Shown here: positions 36,031 through 47,625 of the stretch, in pieces
How the letters are laid out: each line of letters opens with the position of its first letter
Numbering within the stretch: position 1 is the first letter of the stretch
NCBI RefSeq assembly: GCF_026914265.1
Contig: NC_069127.1
Location: 20,205,045 to 20,269,044, forward strand
Length of the DNA stretch: 64,000 bases
Reading direction: 5' to 3'
Origin: Mya arenaria
Taxonomy: Eukaryota > Mollusca > Bivalvia > Myida > Myidae
Notes under the pieces: generated by a model
The model's database searches: none
What the model saw: the letters and a program-made list of their open reading frames with translations, nothing else
Told to the model about the DNA's origin: nothing
Program-made: the position numbers and the translations under genes

Positions 36031-36880
36031 TATGACAATAAAATGACTAATTGTGTATTGTGCTGTATGTGGACAATATGTATTCAAGTATTTGTGATCT
36101 TCATGTTGATGATATGTATTGTATTTCATGTATGTTTCCATATTTTCACATGTTGTGTATTGCATTATGAATTATATGTATTACCATGTTTTATGTCCAT
36201 ATCATTGAATTTAATTTATTTATATAGTGCTTTTGTTATGACCATGTGCTTTGTATCATGTGCTTTATTATTATCATCAATTATTATTATTATGTGTTGT
36301 TAATTTATTGATTTGTAATAAATATCATAATATTTATGAATCCCTTGTATTTATGTTACAATCATAAAATAGCTACTATACTATTGTCATGAAGCTTAAA
36401 AGTCAATTTCTAACAGCTAATAAACTCTTTAAAAGTGTAGCAAATGTGTGAAGTCTTGCATTCAAATGGCGATAATTACTAGTTATTATCACCTTTCAGA
36501 CAGTGTGTCATCACACAATAGCCACTATATAATACATATGTGGTTCACTTGGTCCTGAAATGGTACACTTAGGAACTGGTTCACTTGTGAAATGGTTCAC
36601 TTCGTCCTGCACCTGCGAAATATAATTATGTGAATTCATTTTTTTGTACTTTCGCGTGTACTTTGAAATTTCGCCAACTCAAACCTGCTAAAAAATCCCC
36701 CTGAATACCACCAAAATCCCCCTGAATTTTCAGCCTTCTGAACAAATCCCCTGAATGATCTCCAGGAAATATGACATGTATGTAGAATAAATTCATAAAA
36801 TTTGATCATCCATACTCTACTAATGGATTATTAAGCTCTCCAGTATGTTCGTAAAAACGCGTAATTAAATTAGTTTTGTT
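36031..36880. other. Gene-free stretch
   Basis: AT-rich. An 86-codon plus open frame (36043-36303) of T-rich composition looks spurious. Short tandem phrases around 36540-36610 (TGGTTCACTTGGTCCTGAAA, TGGTTCACTTGTGAAA) form a minor repeat. Confidence 0.4.
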
Positions 36881-37005
36881 GTTTATCAGTGTTTATTTAA
36901 ACAAATAACAATATTTACTGTCTGTACCAGGTATATTATGCGTTTGTCTACGAACATATGTGTTAAACAGGCTAAAATATTGTATATGTTAATAAATAAC
37001 CATAC

Positions 37006-37199
37006 CTGGGTTAAAAGAAATGTTTTGTAGCGACTGATGACATGAAATGTACTGTAGACAATATTTCTTTTTCGGACTAGAAAGTTTCGGATAAATAATT
37101 TCTCGACTTTCACGTTGTTATTGTATCGAGGTTAAAAACCACTAACTTAAAAGATAGTGCAAGAGCGCGAATGCTTTGACTGATTTCAAACATTATTTG

Positions 37200-37200
<1 letters not shown>
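37006..37200 (-). promoter_or_regulatory. Probable promoter and 5' noncoding exon of gene B
   Basis: On the minus strand TTTTAACCCAG is followed by the donor GTATGG (exon end 37006). The segment upstream (TTTCATGTCATCAGTCGCTA, then TCCGAAACTTTCTAGTCCGA, AACAACGTGAAAGTCGAG, TTTAAGTTAGTGG) is the counterpart of 19278-19486 upstream of gene A, and both are followed by a (CAT)n tract. Conservation amid diverged surroundings supports a functional leader exon and core promoter. Confidence 0.5.

Positions 37201-37263
<63 letters not shown>
37201..37263. repeat. (CAT)n microsatellite, 21 units
   Basis: Pure CAT repeat at the same position relative to the conserved 5' segment as the longer tract upstream of gene A, showing that the repeat predates the A/B duplication. 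Confidence 0.95.
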
Positions 37264-37265
<2 letters not shown>

Positions 37266-37749
37266 TTGCATTCATTACTCTCAACAGAGTATACTATACT
37301 CACAATATGTTTAACAGAAGGGTCAGACTATAAAAATCGCTCGTGCTAGATACATGTAGGTTCATCCCAACCCAAGCTCAGCGGTTTTTCAGAAACGTGG
37401 TTTACCTTTGTTTTTCTAAGATATAACATGGTGACGATCAGATCTACTTTTTTAAACAAGATGACCCGTATGTTTTTATTTCCAGGCCACCCAGTTTATT
37501 GTGTTTTTCTTTTGTTATTTATGTCGGGAAATAGCTCATTGAGCTTATATTTTTTATCTATCTTTGAATACTGCCGAACCCCTCTTTCGAGTATTACTGG
37601 CAGGTGCGCGTCGGACTGTTAGTAAAGTGAAAGAAAGAAATAAAAGATAACATTGTGGGACATGGAATAGAAAAACAAAATCCAGTCATGGTTAAAACTA
37701 GTTAGTCGTGAGAACATTTTTAAAAAGTAAAATATGATAGTACGTAAAA

Positions 37750-39612
37750 CTAATATTGTAAGCTTGACACTGCCTGTTTGAACCTATCAAGTTCTGTTGC
37801 TGGCAGAGTTGCTACATTGACGGGCAGGCTATTCCAAAGAACTATGCTATGGGGGTAAAAGGACCACTTGTGATAATCGGATTGGACTTGGATTTGCTGA
37901 AAGCTATGGGGATGAACGTGCCGGCTAAGTCTGACAGGCTTCTGGATATAGGGTGGAAGGTTAATGGCCACGATGTTGTGTAAGATTTTGAAGAACATGA
38001 TGAGCCGCATGTCATTTCTGCGATATTCGAGAGACCGCCAGCCAAGGCTGTTTTGCATCTCAGTAACACTTGCAAGAGGGGAATAGTTGTATTTAACCCA
38101 GCGGATGGCTCTTCGCTGGACCATTTCGATTTTATTTTTATTTGACTGTGTGTAGGGGCTCCAGACTGTTGATGCATATTCAACTTGCGGGCGAATTAGG
38201 GTTTTGTAAGCCATAGCTTTCACAGATTCATTTCTTGTGGTAATGTTACGCTTAAGAAAGCCCAAGGTCTTATTGGCTGTTGCTGTTATTCTTGTAATGT
38301 GGGAGTTGTATGAAATATCTGATGAAAGGTCTAAGCCGAGATATTTTGCACAGGGGACAGGTTGGAGTGTTTGACCATGGAGTATGTAATTGTGCTAAAT
38401 GACTTTTTTGTTTTTGGTGATGTGGAGTACTTGACATTTAGAGGGGTTGAACTCCATGTCCCAATCTCTCTCCCATTGTTCCATACATGCCAGATCTTCC
38501 TGAAGCATTTGAGAGTCAGACAGTGAATTTATTGTAAGATAAACTGCCGTATCATCGGCAAAAAGTCGTATTTGGGATTGTACTGTAAGGGGAAGTGTAT
38601 TTATATAGATCAGAAAGCAGAGGGGCCCAAGGACAGAGCCTTGGGGCACACCTGAAGTGACTGGTACTGCTCTTGATTGATCGCCCTCTAGGACAACTGT
38701 TTGGTTTCTACCAATAAGAAAAGATCTAGTCCAATTAAGAATCTGGGATGAAACACCATGTTCCTGAAGTGTATATAGAAGTTTAAGATGGTTAACTTTA
38801 TCGAAAGCTTTCGAAAAGTCTAGCAATATCAGATCTGTCTGTTTCCCTTTTGCCAGATTATTAACAAGAAAGTCTGTCAATTGAAGAAGCTGCGTTTCAC
38901 AAGAACGCAGTTCTCGGAACCCATGCTGGAGGTCGTAAAGAATTTTGTTTTCTGTAAAGTGAGAAGATAGGGCAGACGCAACTATATGTTCGAGAGTTTT
39001 GCATAAGATACAGGTCAAAGAAATTGGGCGGTAATTTGCTGGGTCAGTGATGTCTCCCTTCTTAAAAAGAGGGCAAACAAATGCAGAAGTCCAATCAGAT
39101 GGGATTTTTCCAGAAGACAAGGACTTTTGGAATAAGACTGACACAACATCAGCAATTTCATGGCTTAGTTCTTTTAAGACAACAGGTTTAAGGAGGTCAG
39201 GGCCAGAGGCCTTCCCAGTGTTAAGGTTTTTGAGAAGTTTTAGAACCCCATTTTTGTCAACAACTATGTCCTTCATGGGGGTGTACTTACAAAACTGCAG
39301 GGGGTTTAGGCGACGGAGGTTTTGAAGACATAACTGTTTTAGAGACAATGGGGAAGCTGGAGAGAAAACAGATTGGAACTGTTTGTTGAGGATGTTAGCC
39401 TTGGCAGTGTTGTCTGTTTTCAAAGTGCCAGTTGTACTATCCATAAGTGGGGAAGATACTTGTGAGTCTTGCTTGGAGTTCTTTATTAGATTGTACAACT
39501 TTTTAGTAGAGAATTTGCTCTGAACTCCAGGTTCCAAATTGTCACAGTTTGAGATATCCAATATATTTTCAAGGTATCGGTCATATGACTGCTTTTTTAT
39601 TACCACATACGG
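37750..39612 (-). mobile_element. 5'-truncated Jockey/CR1-like LINE with reverse transcriptase
   Basis: The minus strand reads as one frame from about 39612 to the stop at 37750, interrupted once by a TAG at 38395-38397; both sides stay in the same frame. RT motifs in order: GKASGPDLL, FKKGDITDPANYRPISLT, ILLDFSKAFDKVNH (motif A), TSGVPQGSVLGPL (B), RLFADDTAVY (C, FADD), then the thumb and YASTVWSPY, RRAIRW and SIVLWNSLPV tail. The N-terminal endonuclease is absent and sequence upstream of about 39612 is a different repeat, so the copy is 5'-truncated as usual for LINEs. One nonsense change implies a fairly young dead copy. Confidence 0.9.
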
Positions 39613-39617
39613 TACCA

Positions 39618-39905
39618 TGGTATCATTTTTTTTTAAAGTGACACTTGTGTTAAATATCACATGTGAGACAAACATAAGATTTGAGTGATAAACCTTAAAC
39701 TACTATATAATAATATATTAATTTCTGATAACAAGATTGTAACTGTGTATCTAGTAGCTAAAAACACACCAATAATTAATGACTGGTGGGTCCTAAAAGA
39801 TTTATAGTGATCAACTATTGTCTCATAAGGTAGAAATACTGTGTTTTCTGCACTTTTCTTTCAAATTAAACACGGTATCCATCGTAAGAATAATTGTTTA
39901 TTTCA
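39618..39905. repeat. Dispersed repeat, copy between genes B and C
   Basis: Aligns with 14935-15145 in gene A's intron: shared AAAGTGACACTTGTGTTAAA, AACAAGATTGTAAC, GATTTATAGTG, CTCATAAGGTAGAA and CACGGTATCC-type blocks. The LINE's truncated 5' end abuts its start. Confidence 0.55.
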
Positions 39906-40931
39906 TTGGTCGTAACTTGTGGCTTCTAGAGCTCAAACAAGCCAATTCTTGTCAACGCACAGATAATACACGACAGACAATCCAACTTCCACCATAGCTT
40001 GCTCAGACGAGCTTAAAATGTCAAGTTATCAGACAATGTATTCATTGAAGGTTAATATGTGCTTTCATGTTTTCTGCGCCTATATAAAACTCTATACACA
40101 ATCACATGACATGAATGAATAGACCGCTTCGGGTATTGAGCATCAACTTTGTTTTTTGGGGGTAAGATTGAGGTAATGCCCATTTTAGGTATAAGAAATT
40201 TAATAAAATCATACAGAAATGCACTCTGGTAAAAAATAAGAATTTAAAAATATTAAGATCTTATTGTTAAAATTAACAATGTAAAAAACAGCTTTGTTAA
40301 TGTATGAAGATAAACTATTTTATGATCTGCCCATATGACAAGTATGTATAAATAAAAGAAGTATAGTTAAAACTGTTGTATAACAAATTTTGTAATTACA
40401 TGTACATGTAGTACTGCAGATAAAAAGCGTGTGGATGTAACTTCCAGAGTATCTAAGGGGCAAAGTATAGTATGATGCAAACAAACTTCATATTTTAACA
40501 TAGCATATGATATGAGTACATTAAACAAATTATTAGCCTTTAGGAATGTTTTTTTTTTTTAAATTGGCAGCTAAATGGCCAGTATCATTTATTGTTTTAT
40601 CTGTACTCAAATCCTATGCTTTGCTGTATTTGGTCATTCAAGTCAAATTATTATTATTTTTTATATTTTTTGCCTATATCAGCCTATATTGTACCCCTTA
40701 AAAGACATGAAAGTTAACAACACACATAAGGCACAAAGTTTATTTATACACAATGGCATGTTACCATCAATTGAATGTCCATGTACATAGAAATTCATGA
40801 ACAATGCATATACAGGGAATTTCCTAATGGACTAACCACATGTTTTAACCAACAAACACATAAAACAACCTGCATAATCTCCAAATGGTCCTCTATCCTC
40901 ATACTAAGTTGATGGCTGAAGCTAAAACATT

Positions 40932-43900
40932 CTAACTGTATGTAACCACTACTTTTTCAGCCTCATTTGGAGATTCACATATGCCCTCATATACGACCTC
41001 TTCCATCACTGTGACTGTATTAGGATGATTCTTCAGATGTTTGCGAAGGTGAGATTGTCTTTTGAAGGCTTTCTCACACCGATGACATTCGAATGGCTTC
41101 TCTGACGAATGCACAACTGAATGAGCTTTCATATCACCTGATGTCCTGAAACAATTGCCACACACTTGGCATATAAATGGTTTTTCACCAGTATGTATAT
41201 ATGAATGTGATTTGAGAACATGTTTATTTCTAAAACGGCGCTTGCAGACCTCACATTTAAAGGGTTTAAGTCCAGTGTGTATAAACTCATGATCTTTAAG
41301 GTTTCTTGAGTGTCGAAACCCTTTTCCACAAACTGAGCACTGAAAAGGTCGCAAGTCAGAATGAACGTTCATGTGTCGTTCCAAATCTCGTTTCGAGCAA
41401 ATGCAGGTACCACAAATCTCGCATTTGTAAGGCTGCAAGTCTGGATGGTACATGGTGAAGTGCGATTTCAGATGTGCGTCCACAGAGAACTCTTCCCCAC
41501 AAACATGGCATTTTGTTACTGAAAAATAAAAATACTGTAAAATAGGATTTAACAAGAATACGCAGGAGCCAACACCTACACTCTTATTTAATTTTTCAGT
41601 AAAAAAGGGGGTATAACTCAACAATTATTCAAGCGAGAGTTATGGAACTTGCTGTACATGTGTGTGCTATCTTCAACAACATCTGTACCAATTGAAATTT
41701 TACCGTAATAACTTGAACCTTTTTTAATAAAACAAAGTGTCAACTTTTTGCTCATGAAGGAAGATGATACCCACGACGACGCCAAGTCTAAGTAAATTCA
41801 GCAACATTTTTTCCCGAAGTGATAGATGATTTTTAAATCTGTCAGTTCTTTAAGAGAATAAATTATGTTTCATTAAAGCTTACTCTGTAAAAATTGGCTT
41901 ATTCGTGACAGCTGAAGAAATATACTTCCACAAACTAGAGCTATCACAAGAGTAATAAATACTGCAAGATGCCACCAGGACTTAGGAATGATAAAAATTT
42001 CACCAATCTTTGTTTTAAAAGCATTTACATATGTAACTTGCAAGTACATTATCTGAAAAAGCGAAAATTATCACACTTTTTTGTGTCGATCTATTAAAAA
42101 TTGTAATGCTAAAAACAAAGTCTCTTTCTGGCATGTACCCATGTGTAACATTCTCTAATTCATCTACAATTTTGGTTTCAAATTTGTTCAAAAAAGGGGC
42201 ATAACTCTAGAAATAGTTGCATAAGAGTGATCTGACAGCATGAGAGGAAAATGTTGTCTGTCATTCATAATATATCTGCGGAGATTTTTTTTTTCAGTTT
42301 TGTACCTTCTTGCAAAAGTTTTTGCATTGCTCTGATGATGACATTGGATATCTGTCATACAACAACTGCTCTCTTTGTCTGTAGATTCTATAAAAAAATT
42401 AAAACCCAACAAACCAAGTTACTGGACAAAATCCAACAACAGGCCACATATGTTCTTACATAAGATTTACAACACAAACATTACTCTTTTTAGGAGGCTC
42501 CCTAAACTCCTCTTCACCAGCATCTTCGTCCCATGATTTGGAATCATCTAGTGTGTCTCCTGTAACATTATTTGCTGCATCATCAGTGTTTACATCCATT
42601 TCAGAACCAATGTTGTCGATCTCACTACTTGGCTCAGTCTTTATACCATTATCTTCATCACCAAAGTCATCATCACTGTCTCCGCTAACATGTTCCTTAT
42701 CTGTGTCACCTGACTGATCATCCTCTCCAATATTCCCCATCTTTATGCCTTTGACTGCAGTTGCCTTGTCATCATTAGGACATTCAGCATTTGTCTTTGA
42801 TCTATTTGACATGCTTCCCTTTGCAGTACCTTTCACTTTTGCGAGACACGTTCCGTCTGGACGGTAGTTGTAAGGTGCGTACCTCTTATTATTTGTCCTC
42901 TCACCGGAAGTCAGTTTTATTGCCTGTGATTTTGATCTCAGTCCAATGTTGGTGCGCAGTTTACTGGTATAGGGCCTCTTTTTTTGAGCTGCAAAATATG
43001 ATGAATGTAGCAAATTATATAATTAAATAAATATTAAATCTGATTTGGCATCCTTTTTTGAAATTTTGTTAACAGTAAAATAGATCTGCTTTAAAAAATA
43101 TATACATGACTTACATTTAAAATATCATTGAGTTATATAAAAGAATACAGAGCGCAAATCAGTGGTTTACCACACTAGAAAAATTTAGAAAGCAAGAGAT
43201 TTTCAAGAGGATGCCAAGGGGCATAACTCAAGAAAATTATATATCAATTTAGCTAGAGTCATATGCCTTGCTACATGTAACAGTGTGCCTATATCGTTAA
43301 GAAGCATGTATTAAATGTTTCATGTGAATTTTGCTGTCAATTTAATGTGACTATTGCCCCCAAATTCATGAGAAAATTGCAGCCAATTCATGCGAATATC
43401 GTGGCGAACATCAAAGCCTTGCTAAACTATGTTCTTTTCTTAGAAAAAACAACAGACAAGCTAAATTGCTTAACTCTTGCCCACCTTGTATACAATGGTC
43501 CAGAAACTCTGTCTTAAGATTGTCATGGTCTTCAACAAAGCTTTCAGCAACATCTGAGCCAAGATGAGTAAGTGTACCATTCTCCACACTGGCTGTAAGA
43601 AGGACAGAATCTTCACCCCCAATCTCGGATAGCTGTACAATCTGAAAGTAGCAAGCAAGAGCAGATTATTTAAAATATATGAAAAGTCTTATTTTGACTT
43701 CTAGAAACTATTTCAATGAAGATCTTAAGGTTATATTTTAATAAGTTGGATAAATAAAAAACAGTTGTGGAAACGAAAAAACAAAAACTAGTGTTGCAAA
43801 CTGTCTCTACAGATTTTATTTTTTCCAAGTTGTTTGTTTAAGTTTCAAGTGCATCTTCTTTCTGGTTAGGGAAATTTATGCAATTATCTTGAAGCCAAGA

Positions 43901-44458
43901 CTTTGTTACCTTGTATAGAACATGCTGTGGAGCTTCAGTGCAATTCAATCAAAGGGAATTATCCGATTCTAACCATAAACACATGGTATATATAATATCA
44001 TGTTGAGTTATTTGACATATAGTTATATAGTAGTACATATTTCATGAACAATAATGATATACAAATTTACGATAAACAATATGAGGTCGGCTCCACGGCC
44101 CAGACTTTAAAAAGTTCAAAGAATAAGACTTGGCTTTGGTATAAAAATAGCCCAAACTTTGAAGAGAATATTAAAGTAGGGAAAAGATTCCAATGAAGCA
44201 TATATAGTGAAACTGGTAGTTCTTGTTTCAGATAAGATGTTTCAATACAATGACTGTTCACTGTAGTGAAGTTGGCTCTAAATCATGAATCCAAATTTTC
44301 CAGTTCAGCTATTTCTAAGTTATTGCAAAAAAAAGAGCAGCCTAATGGTCCCATACCAGATGATGTATTTGCGCCTTTAGAACCGCTCTCATCACAGTTT
44401 TGTAGCCAGGGACCTGGGACACCGTGTACATGTCAACTGGTGCCTTTCGGGATGCCAT
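40932..44458 (-). CDS. Six-finger C2H2 zinc-finger protein, paralogue C (449 aa)
   Basis: Coding exons 44458-44357 (ATG), 43641-43485, 42988-42485 and 41518-40932 (stop); 102+157+504+587 nt = 450 codons, in frame throughout. The first coding exon has an acceptor 18 bases before the ATG, as in A and B. The N-terminal 86 aa match A at all but about four positions. The linker is only weakly alignable but keeps NKRYAPYNYRPDGT and acidic runs. Six fingers run from TKCHVCGEEFSVDAHLKSHF to CHRCEKAFKRQSHLRKHLKNH. Their DNA-contact positions differ from A/B, implying a different DNA target. The acidic linker may act as a transactivation or protein-binding region (inference). The oldest member of the trio. 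No 5' noncoding exon was found. Confidence 0.88.
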
Positions 44459-44479
44459 GGCTGCATGTACGAATATCTG

Positions 44480-45850
44480 AAAAAAACAAAACAATAATAG
44501 TTAGTATAACTAAACAAACCAGTGACTTTTTCAGAGAGATTTGTTTTCCCATTCATAACTAAGACCTTGATTTCTTTTTAACAAATCCAGGCACAAGTGA
44601 AATAGTAGCTAAAGAATTTCTGCTTACACTGATATTGGTAGTGACCCAGCCTGTAAGCTAAAGAGATGCTCCTATCAAAACTCAGAAAGAGCTTCACATT
44701 TATATAAAGCATGCTGTAAAAATTATTGGTTAAACAATACAAGAGTTAAATTTTACATTTAGAGTTCTGAGGTACAAAGGTGTGCAAGGGTAAAACATAT
44801 CTTATGTATAAAGTAACTAATTACAGTAATCCTATTCATCAATTTTATTCTTCAAAGCATTGACAAAAATATAAGCGACATGATTTTGTTTGATTATTTT
44901 CTGCTTGAATAGTAAAAATAAATAAATAGTAAATTCCAGTGTCATTTATTTAAGAAAATATTGTTGAAATCTCATTATGTTTAAGTGATGGAAACCAATT
45001 TATCTGTATGCATGTCTAAATTACTTCTCTAAACCTTTTTTAAACCCTATATTGTTGCAACAAAAACCGAGAGTGTAATCTTAATTTAGGGCACTGATTG
45101 AAAATATGAAGAAAGTATTGTTTTTTGACTGGTCAAATAAACAGGCACTTGAAACTTTTCTTCTAAAAAAACTTATAAAGCAACAATCATGACAGTCTGA
45201 GATCTACTGCTATCCATGATCTACTCCTGGAACAATGGTTTTATAAACTTTGTGTATCACAGATGTACAGCAAATTTATGGCAGGAAATACAAGGCTATA
45301 AACAAACAAAAACATTTTTGTTAGTTTATGCACATAGTATACTTTCACCTCAAAAAGTTAAAGAACATCAAGGAACAACAATTTGTACATACTGTTTTAT
45401 AAGTAAAAAAATAATGAATTTAATAAAAATGAATCAGTTTTGTGAAGTTAATATTTGAATATTTATATTGTAACGTGCGACTTCAAACAAGGCCAACAGA
45501 TTCCTTCAGAGAAAAGCATGCCTGACCCTGAAGGGGTCCACTGGTCTTTTATATACAGAAAATTCTCAATCCACACAGAACCCAAATACCTGTGATATAA
45601 ATAATCGCTGCAAAACCGAAAGTAGGGTGTTTTTTATGAATCTACTGCATATTTTAGACTGTTAATTGCCATTTGTATGAATATGATATATAAATGAATA
45701 CATGTTATGTGTATGGGGTGTACATAATCAAACCAGTGGTTCATTTAAGCCCGCAGAACATGCAGAGGCGGTGGGCGAGGTAAGACATATCGATATTGTG
45801 TAGCTTATTGTGGAGTTGCAGTAATTGAAAAATGGGCACATTACTAAATA
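44480..45850. other. Gene-free stretch upstream of gene C
   Basis: AT-rich; no repeat or supported gene. No sequence corresponding to the 5' noncoding exon shared by A and B was recognised here or up to the LTR element. Confidence 0.4.
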
Positions 45851-45858
45851 AGACATAG

Positions 45859-46073
45859 CTATAACATTCTAGTGTTCCGTGGTATACTTCTTTTGCACAT
45901 GACATCCCTCCTTTCATCAGTTGAATGAACATTTACCAGCTTGTTGTCCATCGCCAATTTGTTTTCAGCAGAGACGGACAGGTGCATGTGGAAATAGGGT
46001 ACCGTTTCAGAAGATTTCGCAAAGAGGGTACCGATATGGATATGCACCGTGATTTTGGCAGTTAGTTTGTATC
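45859..46073 (-). CDS. Possible terminal exon of an unidentified protein
   Basis: After an acceptor-like TGTATAG the minus strand reads about 70 codons (YKLTAKITVHIHIGTLFAKS..CKRSIPRNTRML, stop). The composition is protein-like: balanced, no low complexity. No domain is recognised, and I found no upstream exon to join. It could be a fragment of a retrotransposon or host gene. Confidence 0.25.
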
Positions 46074-46891
46074 TATACAGTATTATGGCTGGTTTACACA
46101 ATCTTAATATCATTAGAAATGTCTATCTCAACAAATGATTACGATCGCTTCATTACTCACTCAAATAAATAAACCGGTTGGTTTCACTTAGAAACTCTTA
46201 AGCAAAGAACACCGATCTCCTTTCTTTAATTTGTTTAAAAAGTTGCCTTACTTAAGTACTTAAGTTACTAGACCTTTGTCCGAAAAACAGACAAAAAAAA
46301 CAATTCGGATAGTTTAACGACTAAAAGTATTGTTGTCAAAATTTTAAATGTGCCATCATTGGTAGATCTCGTCTCAAACGATAATATCTTGAAATTAGGG
46401 TATTTCAATGAAATACATTCTCGTTCACCAGAGCGATGATGCTATGTGTTCCACACCGTAACGTTTATCATTATCAAACCTTTCATGAATGAGAATGATG
46501 AATTATAAAAGCGCACTTTTATTTGTTCGGTTTTTATTTCTTTTACGTGTTTACGTTGAATGATTATATTTTTTCAATCATTATTGCACATTCTTCCGTG
46601 AAAGCGTTAAGGGGAGGGCCGTAACTAATGTTGTTGATAACTTGTGGCCCGACCCTTTTGCATACAACTTTGATAACATTTATTTCAAACTTTTCTATAT
46701 ATACATGTATGTAAATATTTCGACAATTGTAATAATGTTTATAAATATGCAATAGAATATTATTAAACTGAAAGCGTGTGAATCAATGTCCATGACTTAT
46801 TTCGCACAAAAGTTACCGAACTGAGTTTAGTTACCGGGTTTAAAATCGCCCAAGTTTACTTTTATGCCAATATCGGAGAAAAAGTAATAAC

Positions 46892-47119
46892 TTATTCATG
46901 AATACTCTCTAGATAAATGTATAATTTCTGACAAATAACGGAAATTGTATAAATTATCTTTGGGGAGCACCCTGTCAACTTTTGAAACCATTTAAATTTC
47001 GGTTCTGAGGCAGGGGCGAATGTTAAAAGGTTGTTAGCGATCCCGAGCCATGCTCTTAGCTGCGTTTCATTATAGTGTATAGCAGCGTCCACAAGTGTCT
47101 TGTGATTTATGGAGACCAT
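46892..47119 (-). CDS. Small unidentified ORF next to the LTR element
   Basis: 75 codons starting MVSINHKTLVDAAIHYNETQ. The first about 54 residues look protein-like, then an AT-rich tail. No signal peptide, domain or splice site found. It begins about 110 bases from the LTR element boundary. It may be a first exon with an unseen donor, or chance. Confidence 0.22.
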   Translation of the reverse strand: MVSINHKTLVDAAIHYNETQLRAWLGIANNLLTFAPASEPKFKWFQKLTGCSPKIIYTISVICQKLYIYLESIHE

Positions 47120-47231
47120 TTTGCGCGATAACGTGCCTACATAATGTTAACTACGCTCGAAGAATCGGCATTTACCCAATCTTGCGCGCAGATTGAACTT
47201 GCTCACTTTTTGTAGAACTATTACAAGATAA

Positions 47232-47448
47232 TGTTTTATATTTGTAGTAGTGCTAATGTAAAGTCAACACAAGGGTGAAGGCAAGTACAAAAGGCTATGT
47301 CTATTTAACAGTTTAATACACAATCTACAGTTGCATGTTATCCTATCGAGCTATAGTTAATGACTGACGCTGGAGCGTGCCGGGCTCCGCGGGCTCTGGC
47401 CAATCACGTGGTCAGTCTATCTATAGTCCGTTCCATAGATATAGAACA
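47232..47448 (-). repeat. 3' LTR of the Steamer-like element
   Basis: 217 bp, identical to the partner at 51741-51957 except at one site. TG..CA termini, flanked externally by GATAA. Confidence 0.95.
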
Positions 47449-47625
47449 TCTTCCTCGTTCTGGAATAAAAGAAGTTATTGCATTACAAAATGAGATGCTA
47501 ATACCAATGTGGATTAGTTGTATACATTACATGTAAAAACAATAAATCGTGCTAGTTAACCACTGCTCCTACATTGTTCAAAGCACAGGTAAAGGAAAAT
47601 GTGCTTATCAGCATTTGATCGCTGA

